Part shown: positions 55,794 through 64,000 of the stretch, piece by piece
How positions within the stretch are numbered: the stretch's first letter is position 1
Layout of the letters: each line of letters starts with the position of its first letter
Source of the DNA: Oenanthe sinensis
Taxonomy: Eukaryota > Streptophyta > Magnoliopsida > Apiales > Apiaceae
Direction: 5' to 3'
Assembly (NCBI GenBank): GCA_028671895.1
Contig: CM053800.1
Span: 14,467,886 to 14,531,885 of the forward strand
DNA: 64,000 nucleotides
Program-made: the position numbers and the translations under genes
The notes under the pieces: generated by a model
What the model was told of the DNA's origin: nothing
What the model saw: only the letters and a program-made list of their open reading frames with translations
Database searches by the model: none

Positions 55794-58700
55794 CTAACTG
55801 GTGTTAAGCATCCCTAATTCACCAACCAATCTAGAAAATGTTGATTCGTCTAGAGGTTTAGTGAATATATCTGCTATTTGACGTTCAGTAGACACAAAAT
55901 GCAACTCTACAGTTCCATTTTCTACATGCTCTCTAATAAAATGATACCTGATGTCAATGTGCTTGGTCCTGGAGTGATCCACAGGATTGTTGGTCATTGC
56001 AATAGCACTTGTGTTATCACACATGATAGGAATCTTAGATACTTCCACACTGTAGTCCTTGAGTTGGTTCTTCATCCACAGTATCTGGGCCACACAGCTT
56101 CCAGCAGCAATATATTCTGCTTCAGCTGTTGAGGTAGATACTGTTTGTTGTTTCTTGCTTTGCCAAGACACCAACCTTCTTCCAAGGAACTGACAGCTTC
56201 CTGAAGTGCTCTTCCTATCTATTCTACAACCTGTGTAATCTGAATCCGAATAGCCAACAAGATTAAACCCTGTATCTCTTGGGTACCAAATCCCGAGATT
56301 TGATGTTCCCTTGAGATACCTAAAAATACGCTTTACGGCTATGAGATGTGACTATCTAGGATCCGCTTGAAACCTTGCACATAAGCACGTAGAGAACATA
56401 ATATCAGGTCTGCTAGCAGTTAAATACAAAAGTGAGCTGATCATACCTCGATAGCTTGAGATGTCTACAGGTTTACCCGCTTTGTCCTCATCAAGTTTCG
56501 TGGCTGTTGCCATAGGAGTCTTAGCTTGTGATACATCTTGGAGACCATACTTCTTCAATAGATCATGAATGTACTTGGTCTGGAAGATAAATATCCCGTC
56601 CTTCTTCTGACTAACTTGAATGCCCAGAAAGAACGTCAGCTCTCCCATCATGCTCATCTCATACCTTGATTGCATTAACTTTGCGAATTTAGCACACAAC
56701 TTCTCATTTGCAGACCCAAAGATAATGTCATCCACATATACTTGCACCATTATTAGATCATCTTTGCATTTCTTGTAGAAAAGCGTCTTGTCGATTACTC
56801 CTCTGGTGAAACCACTTTCTAATAAGAAGTCTGACAGAGTTTCATACCACTTTCGCGGAGACTGCTTAAGGCCATATACTGATTTGAAGAGTCGATAAAC
56901 ATAATCACAATATTTGCTGTCAATAAACCCGGGAGGTTGCTCGACATACACCTCTTCATCCAGTTCACCGTTTAAGAATGCACTCTTGACATCCATTTGA
57001 TAGACTTTAAAACCATGATGTGCTGCGAATGCCAAGAACATCCTTACTGCTTCTAGCCTTGCTACTGGTGCATAGGTTTCATCATAATCAATTCCTTCTC
57101 TTTGAGTATAACCCTTAGCAACCAGGCGAGCTTTATTTCGTGTTACAAGTCCGTCTTCATCCAGCTTGTTTCTGAATACCCATTTTGTCCCAACAACAGA
57201 TCTATTCTTTGGTCTGGGTACCAGCTTCCACACCTTCTGCCTTTCAAACTGATTGAGTTCCTCTTGCATAGCAATCACCCAATCAGCGTCATCTAGAGCT
57301 TCTTCCACCACTTTAGGTTCCATCTGGGAAAGGAACACTGAGTATAGACATTCATTCTCAGTGGCAATTTCAGCTCTAGCTTTTCCTCTAGTAGTCACTC
57401 CGGCTTCTGGATCACCAATAATTAGCTCGAACGGATGGTCCTTGTTCCAAGTGCGATCCCTAGCAAATGTTCTTGATGATTCAACTTGATCTTGTAAGTG
57501 AAGGTGACTTAGTCTAGAAGCACTTTCACTAGCTTCCCTTGAGCTAGTACTGGCTCCCCCTGAGTGAGCTGCTCCCCCTGAGTGCATACTGACTCCCCCT
57601 GAGTTAGTACCAGGTCTGACGGAAGGTGATCCCTCAGCCCTAGTGTTTTGAATTTGCGAAACACTAGACTCTTGATTAATTTCATTATTTATCGTTGGAT
57701 CACTACCCTGCACTACAGACTCAGAAACTGTATCCACTTCATCAATATCCATATTTTCAAATCTTAGGGAAGTGGGCTCACTGTCTTCTTTTAGTATAGA
57801 CGGGAGCTTTGAGTCGTCGAATGTGACATTAAGGCTTTCAACCACCTTGCGATCATTAAGTACAAACACCCTGTACGCTGCTATTGCTTCAAGAGAATAT
57901 CCAATGAAAACCCCTTCATCTGCTTTGGCATCAAACTTTCCAAGTTGTGCATTGTCTCTTAACACAAAGCATTTTGCACCAAACACGTGGAAGTAGTTGA
58001 TAGAAGGTTTTCTTTTATTCATCAGATAATATGGCGTCTCATTATAGTCTTTTGTAATCAGGGTTCTATTCTGTGTATAACACGCTGTGCTAACTGCTTC
58101 AGCCCAAAAATATAAAGGAAGTTTTGACTCATACAGCATTGTCCTAGCTGCTTCAACCAGTGTCCTGTTCTTCCTCTCTACCACCCCATTCTGCTGCGGT
58201 GTTCTAGGTGCTGAATACTATCGTCTGATCCCTTTAGATATGCAGAAATCCATTAACACTGAGTTCTTGAATTCTGTCCCGTTGTCAGATCGGATAGTCT
58301 TCACAGTCAGACTTGCTACATTTTCAATTACCAGTACATGTCTAATGATCTCATGTGGCACTTCATCTTTCGATGTCACAAACTTCACCCATGTGTATTT
58401 GGAAAAGTCATAGACAATTACCAGCGCATATCTTTTCCTTGACATTGACATAACATTAACGGGTCCAAACAAATCCATGTGAAGTAGTTGTAGGGGCTCG
58501 GTAATGCTATTTACTTGCTTATCTTTATGCGAGGCTCTTTTCGATTTTCTCATCTCGCATGCTTCGCAGAGTCCATCTAGGGTGAACTCCATCTGCGGCA
58601 GCCCTCTCACCAATTCTCTCCTTACGAGATTATTCATTGCTTTAAAGTTCAGGTGAGATAATCTTTTATGCCATAGCCAACTTTCATCAGCAGAAGCCTT

Positions 58701-59138
58701 GCTGTAGAAACACGTGACTTCAGACTGATCAGCAGAATTCATGTCAGCTATGAACAAATTTGACTTCCTTACTCCTTTGAGAGCAAGGCTTCCATCCTTT
58801 TTGCTTCGAATCGAACAATCATGCTTCCCAAAGTTGACGTCAAAATCCCTGTCGGTGAACTGACTAACGCTGAGGAGATTATGTCGCAATCCTTCCACAA
58901 AAGACACATCCTCAATGATAACATTTCCACAAACGATCTTGCCATATCCCCTGGTGTAACCTTTGCTGTTATCTCCAAAAGTAACCACGGAGCCGGCTCT
59001 CAACACCAAATCTGTTAGCAGGGACTTATTGCCGGTCATATGCCTCGATGCTCCACTGTCCAGCACCCATATGACTTTACTCTTTTCCTGTTCACTGCCC
59101 TGCAAATCCAGAAAGGTTAGGTGTTCTTCGGAACCCAA
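55794..59138 (-). pseudogene. pol: Pol of element B (two in-frame stops)
   Basis: One frame broken by stops at 58218-58220 (in integrase, between I-R-R and Y-S-A-P-R-T) and near 56352 (in RNase H). Protease V-L-D-S-G-A is near residue 28. The HHCC pre-integrase, integrase M-D-L-F-G-P, S-D-N-G-T-E-F and V-V-E-R-K-N, RT Q-M-D-V-K-S-A-F-L-N-G and Y-V-D-D, and RNase H S-T-A-E-A-E-Y with D-I-F-T-K-P-L are all present. Catalytic residues are intact apart from the stops. TTG at 59138 is only the frame's first possible start; real entry is likely from gag. The Ser/Gly-rich linker between integrase and RT lacks the palindromic motif. Confidence 0.88.
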
Positions 59139-61666
59139 TGATGTTTGGGCCCGGCATCAATAATTTCCTTTTTCCTTTCAGATACAGAAGGCTTTGCCTT
59201 GTTGCCATCAGGGGCATTCATCTTGACTTTGTCTTTTCCCTTGTCAACCTTGACTGGTTTGTCAGGTTTGGGAGTAGACTGGTCACTCCTAACTTTAGGA
59301 GGACTTGAAGTCTTAGTCTTTGACCCCGCATGCTTTTTCTTACCACTACTAGATGTATGTTCAACAGATGCACTAGCAGTATTCATCAAATTAAAATAAG
59401 CATGCATGATGTTTACAGCACATGGCATACAATTAGGATTATTACACTTGGCATGATTTGCATACATGTTAGGCAAAGCAGTAGTTGCAGGCATGGTATT
59501 ACAACCAACAGATTTTTCTTCCTCTACATAGAACGGGCAATAGTAAGACAAATGATCAGTTTGATTACAGATATAGCATGCCTTTCTAGCTCATGTAGAT
59601 GTAGATACAGATGCAGGTTCAGTTTTAACTGCCTTTACAGGTGCTTTCATTTGGTCTGACCCTGCTACCCATTGTTTATATGACACCGTCTTAGCCTCCT
59701 TGGTTCCTACACCTCTCTTAGCATAAGCAATCTTACTCGCTCTCTTAGAAGTTGTAGGTTCTACTACTTTTTCTTCTGAATCTCTTTCAATTTTAATCTC
59801 TTGTTCAATTTTAGTAGCAACAGGATCTATGGTCCTAGGCTCAAAATGCTTAAAGATAGGTTTTCTAACATCCACTAAAACCTCAGGCACATCTTCTTTG
59901 ACTAACACTGGCTCTAACAACTCAGCAGCCCTATTTTTCTTTTTCTGTGTGTAGTCAAGTCCTATGTTTACTTTTTCATTTTTACTCTTGCCTGCCAGTT
60001 TCATGTACATGTCCCTTTCTACGAACACTTTATTAGCGGCTTCTTTAAAAGATTGACATGTTATTTTAAGCTCAACTAATTCATTTTTAAGTTCTTCGTT
60101 AAGGTCTTCCCTAATCTTAAGCTTGTGTTCTAAAACGTCTACCTGATTCATTAACTGCCTTTCTTTACTTTCTCCTGATTCTAATTCCTCTACCCTGGCC
60201 TCGAGAAGTCTATTCTTAAGTGAGAGTTTAGCATTTTCCTCATTAACAGCAATTAGATTTAGTTGGAGATTGTACATGTCTTTAGTCATGGCAGCTAATT
60301 CATTTTGGTACTCAGAAATAGACATTTCATTTACGGTTAGAATTGGTACCTCTGATTGTTCTGAAGATTTTGCCATTAAAGCGAAATTGCATAGCTCCTG
60401 ATCTTCATCTTCATCAGACTCGTCCCAACCCTTCCCTTCAGTCACAACATACGCCTGGCTTCCCTTCTGTTGCTTGCTAACCAAGGCATCATATTTCTTT
60501 TTCAGATCAGCATAGGATTCCTTGGGATGAACGTACTTGGGCTTCTTGCACTCTGTTGCGAAGTGCCCCAATTCATTGCAGTTGTAGCATCTGAACTTGT
60601 TCTTGTCTACCAGGTTAGGTCTGTAGCCACTACCAGATGTGCTACCTCGACCGCTGTAACTTCCCCGACCACTTACACTACTGCCTCTGCTGCTACTGCT
60701 GCCTCTTCGGCTGAAAGAACTACCAAATCGTCCTTTACCTCTTCTTTGCTTTCTGAAGCTGATATGAGCAAATTCTCGAGCAATACAAGCATATGACTTG
60801 TCTTCTAATTTTTCCAGCTCTTCAAGGGTATAGTATTCATCCTCACTTTCTTCGGATGGATCTTCAATGTCTAATACCACCCTTTCAGGATTAGCAGTTT
60901 TCAATGAGACAGCTGCAAGTGCCTTTACAGCAGACTCTTCAGCTACAAGTCCAGACTCACTTACCGCTTTGTGTTCTCCACTATTGTAGGATCTTCTTCT
61001 GTCATTTTGTTCCTGCTCCAGCTCGTAGGTCTTTAAAACACCATACAGCTTTTCGAGAGAAGTATTTTTCAAGTCTCTTGACTCTCGAATGGCAGTGATC
61101 CTGTGTTCCAGATGTTTAGGCAAATTCAAGAGAAACTTGATATTTGAATCTGCCAGTGGATAGACTTTATCTCTTATACTCAGCTCGATAAGCAATTTAT
61201 TGTAACGTTTGTAAACATCCGCTACACTTTCTCCTCGTTCGCATCTGAACGATTCATATTAAGATATCAGAATGCGCTTGTGATTATCTCTAACTTCCTC
61301 GGTCCCCTCCATCACCACAGCCAGTTTATCCCACATGGCTTTAGCTGTTTTTAATCCCTTTATCTGAACATAGTACTCTGAGTTTAGGGATTCAATTATG
61401 ACGTTGCGTAACGACGCATCCATACCAACCAATTCTTTATCTGCGTCTGAAAACTCCATTTCCTCTTTAGGAACAGACCGGGATGGTATTAGTATCCCTC
61501 CTTCCATTCGCTCTGGCTCAATTTTCATGGGTATGTATGGACCATTTTCCAATATTCTCAAGTATACCTTGTTTATTGATTCAAGGTAAGCTCTCATCCT
61601 TCCGGTCCATTCGTCATAATGTTGTGCATCAAACGGAGGTATCTTAAATCTGTGTGCGGCAGCCAT
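59117..61666 (-). pseudogene. gag: Gag and gag extension of element B
   Basis: Starts MAAAHRFKIPPFD at 61666. A stop at 61259-61261 interrupts the gag domain after 135 codons; the frame resumes for 534 codons (61195-59591). The knuckle C-Y-N-C-N-E-L-G-H-F-A-T-E-C lies in the second piece after an Arg/Gly/Ser-rich stretch. A coiled coil follows. After the stop at 59591 the same frame goes on with a second, intact knuckle C-Y-I-C-N-Q-T-D-H-L-S-Y-Y-C, then a Lys-rich region ending G-P-K-H-H-W-V-P-K-N-T and stop (59117-59119). The pol frame overlaps this end in the -1 register. Confidence 0.85.
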
Positions 61667-62190
61667 TTTAATAAATTTTAAAATTAAGATAATACACTTT
61701 TCAAATTACAATAAATTGTATTTACTTGAAAAATTAATTATCTCACTTTAAATATTCAACACTTAATATCCAACGGATTTTGCACTTAAGATTCAAGCAA
61801 GTTAGTTTTAATCACAAGAACAGTAGCAGGGTCCACCAGTCTTCCAAGTCCAAACAAAAAGCTGTCCACTATCTAGTTGACAGTAGTTCAAATTTGTTCT
61901 TTTTGTTCAACCAAACAGTTGATTCAAGTTCCCTAGTCAACCAATCAAATATTCTTTTATAACCAGATTTTTGACCACAAGAAAACCCACAAAGCTATAA
62001 AGTACAATGTTTTGGAATGTTGTACAAATATTCCTTACACCATTACTTAAAACCTTTTAGATCTATGACTTTTCCAGGAAGAAACAAATAAAAACTTTCA
62101 GCACAAACTTCAAGAAAAAATTAGATCTGGGATTTTCAAGAACCAACTCAAACAACACAATAGGATCTCTGTTAGATGTGTTTAACAGGT
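61667..62190 (-). other. Element B leader between PBS and gag
   Basis: About 520 bp, AT-rich, with no coding. It is much longer than the 45-bp leader of element A, so it could hold packaging signals. No specific motif recognised. Confidence 0.6.
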
Positions 62191-62202
62191 GCTCTGATAC
62201 CA
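62191..62202 (-). other. Primer binding site, element B
   Basis: Minus strand TGGTATCAGAGC, two bases after the LTR. Confidence 0.92.
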
Positions 62203-62204
62203 AT

Positions 62205-63469
62205 TGTTAGGTCCAAAGTGTTGTAAAGGGGGGGGGGGGGGGGGTGAATACAACTTTTTAGAATAATGAGAGAATGTATAAATGTGCAGGTAATAAATTA
62301 TGACACAGAATTTCAAGAATATATCATTATATTCATTGAAGGATTTGCTACAACATTCATAAAGGCATCATGATCAGTTGAACAATAAATACAGCAATTA
62401 AAGCTAGATTCAACTGATCCTCTCTCTCACTTTTTGTTTTACAGTAAATGCTCTCTCTTTAAAAATATCGTTGAATTACAGAGATAAAAGTCTTTCTACT
62501 AATAAAAATAAAGTGATGTTTTTATAATGTCATGTAGTCTTGATCTTGTCTTTTTTGTGTACGTGGCCCAATCAGGACTTCGACAACAAAAAGTACTTTC
62601 CCAACAACTCTGGATCAACCGTTCACAATAAGCCACTTGTCCCTTGAACATTAAATGTTACATATCTACCCGCATCTCGATCTTCGCCTGGACCCATCTC
62701 GATCTCGATCTGTGAAAATCTCGATCTCGATCTGGGAGAATCTCGATCTCGATCTATGAAGATCTCGATCTCGATCTGGGAGAATCTCGATCTCGATCTA
62801 TGAAGATCTCGATCTCGATCTCGATCTGCCGTGGATCGAGATTTGCCTTTGCAATGTTTATCTTTAATTTTCAATCTCGATCCGCATCTCGATCTGCTGT
62901 GGATCGACATTTGCCTTGGCAAATATGCACTCATCGAATGTTGACTTTCTTTAGTGACCAATTGTGGATTAACCTTTATGAGCAAGTTTCCCTAACTTCT
63001 TCAATTTCTTTTCCTCACTCAATTCAAATGAGATCTTCTATTACTGACATGAACTTGCCTCCAATGTCCTGACACTTGATGCAAAGGTCTGGTTCATAAG
63101 TGACTAGTCTTGTAGGGGTTCATGCTTCTGAATGTCAGTTCTCATTTGTTGATTAACCTTTACATTATCCAGTTGTTGAGATTCATCACATGAAATCACT
63201 TTGGTCTTGTTGATACTTCTTTGTCATTAATTTGATTCTCCATTAGATAAGTTAGGGCATGAGCAATACTGAGATTGAACTTCTTCTCACTTATGCATCC
63301 TTGATCAACCAAATTAGTTACTTGTAGTTACCAAGTATCATCACCATTTCTTCAGTTGATTGATTCCATGTGCTTCTTCAGTTTCTCTTGTTTTGCTGTT
63401 GTTTTATCTTTTACCTAGTTGAGTTACATAGAAATTAAGTGTTACAAGTTAGTACACCTATGCCTTTCA
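62205..63469 (-). repeat. Element B 5' LTR
   Basis: 1,265 bp, six substitutions and small length changes from the copy at 48769-50025. The G-run of the C-loop hairpin is 17 here. Confidence 0.92.
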
Positions 63470-63474
63470 CCTTG

Positions 63475-64000
63475 ATATTAAGGATCAGGGTGAACAAAAT
63501 TCTGTGGATCCAAGTCACCAGCATCAACTTCTTCATCTTCAATTTCCTTATTAATTCTACTCCCACTAGCTTCTTCATTTGAAACTCCCCCTATCTCCTC
63601 TACTCATTCTTCTGACATCAACTAATTCTCCAACTCCTGTGCATATAAAAAGAATTGTTTTATCTCTCTCACTCATCTCTCTATTTTGCATCAGGATCTC
63701 ATCCTGGAATCTCATCTCTCCCTCACTCATACCGTGTGCACCTTCTAAGGTAGGCCCCTCATGTGTTTCACTCACATTTCTGGAAGAAATAGGAATGACC
63801 TCACTCACTCCCACTCCTTTTGCCAGGTTGCAATCCTACCTCTCACTCAACTCACTCAGTCCTAAGAGTATTTGTGCAACATCAATTGATTGTGCATCAA
63901 TTAATGTATTGAAAATATTAGTTGAAGTGTTTGGGATATCCATCGATTGATGCATACCCATCGATTGATCTTGAGTATCAATCAATGGCTTATTAGTCGA
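63475..64000 (-). pseudogene. Third ORF of family A', upstream portion (continues beyond window)
   Basis: Continuation of the ORF cut at 48768; the join falls between Y-Q-G and S-S-N-R-N when compared with element A. It is acidic and Ser/Glu-rich, broken by stops (for example near 63603 and 63837). ATCAATTGAT/ATCGATTGAT copies begin at about 63880 in the S-I-D linker, as in element A. Confidence 0.78.

Larger units (their letters stand above)
48769..63469 (-). mobile_element. Complete Ty1/copia (Sirevirus-like) LTR retrotransposon, element B
   Basis: This 14,701-bp element is in minus orientation: 5' LTR 62205-63469, PBS 62191-62202, gag 59591-61666 with extension to 59117, pol 55794-59138, spacer 54708-55793, third ORF 50490-54707, PPT, 3' LTR 48769-50025. 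Five-bp duplication CCTTG. I count six substitutions between the LTRs in about 1,257 bp, plus a G-run change (10 versus 17), so it is recent. Yet gag, pol and the third ORF each contain stops or frameshifts, so this copy was either mobilised in trans or damaged after insertion. It lies inside the third ORF of a family-A' element. Confidence 0.93.

Noticed and set aside
60470..60796. Plus-strand open frame of 108 codons
   Set aside because: Opposite strand of element B gag across the Gly/Ser-rich stretch and knuckle.

Overview
This is a plant nuclear DNA window, very probably from an angiosperm. It is AT-rich, has a complete Di19-type zinc-finger gene with spliceosomal introns, and the rest is nested Ty1/copia-like LTR retrotransposons plus one CACTA DNA transposon. 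I cannot name the species from the sequence alone.

Layout. (1) 1-1479 is the 3' end of an LTR (family E), abutting a decayed retrotransposon 'third ORF' (family D, + strand) that runs 1480-4576 and resumes at 19078-19396. Two insertions interrupt it: a complete 13-kb copia element A (4582-17544, minus strand, TSD ATGTT, LTRs about 0.7% diverged, pol and main gag frames open) and a solo LTR (17552-19077). The 3' LTR of D follows (19623 to about 21184). (2) 21185-25095 holds the 3' end of a family-C element with its LTR, a Ty3/gypsy RNase H scrap, an inverted truncated copy of the 17.5-kb solo LTR, a spacer with an LSU-rRNA-like scrap, and the 5' LTR of a second family-C element. (3) 25096-33934 is the decayed gag-pol of that element, split by a 3.2-kb CACTA transposon (28995-32162, TSD TAA) with remnants of a transposase-associated domain and a ULP1-like protease. 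(4) 34355-36285 is an old LTR (family F) with a younger solo LTR of the same family inside it (35099-36253, TSD CTCTA). (5) 36286-42060 is the only host gene: Di19, five exons, 218 codons. Its third intron is an AT-AC (U12-type) intron. (6) 42060-43880 is AT-rich with an (AT)25 microsatellite. (7) 43884-64000 is a pile of family-A-like fragments (minus strand), with a complete 14.7-kb element B (48769-63469, TSD CCTTG, LTRs about 0.5% diverged) inside the third ORF of one of them.

In these copia elements the order is LTR, PBS (initiator-tRNA-Met type), gag with CCHC knuckle, a second degenerate-knuckle region, protease-integrase-RT-RNase H, a repeat-rich spacer, a large third ORF, polypurine tract, LTR. 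This resembles the Sirevirus layout. The most interesting signals are: (i) a C-rich 14-nt loop, TTCAACCCCCCTTC, held by a stem of changing sequence just inside the 3' end of the LTR in every family seen here; (ii) family-specific short motifs repeated in the LTR, in the pol/third-ORF spacer, and in some families inside coding linkers; (iii) a shared stop plus acceptor-like motif at the gag/pol junction; (iv) the AT-AC intron in Di19.
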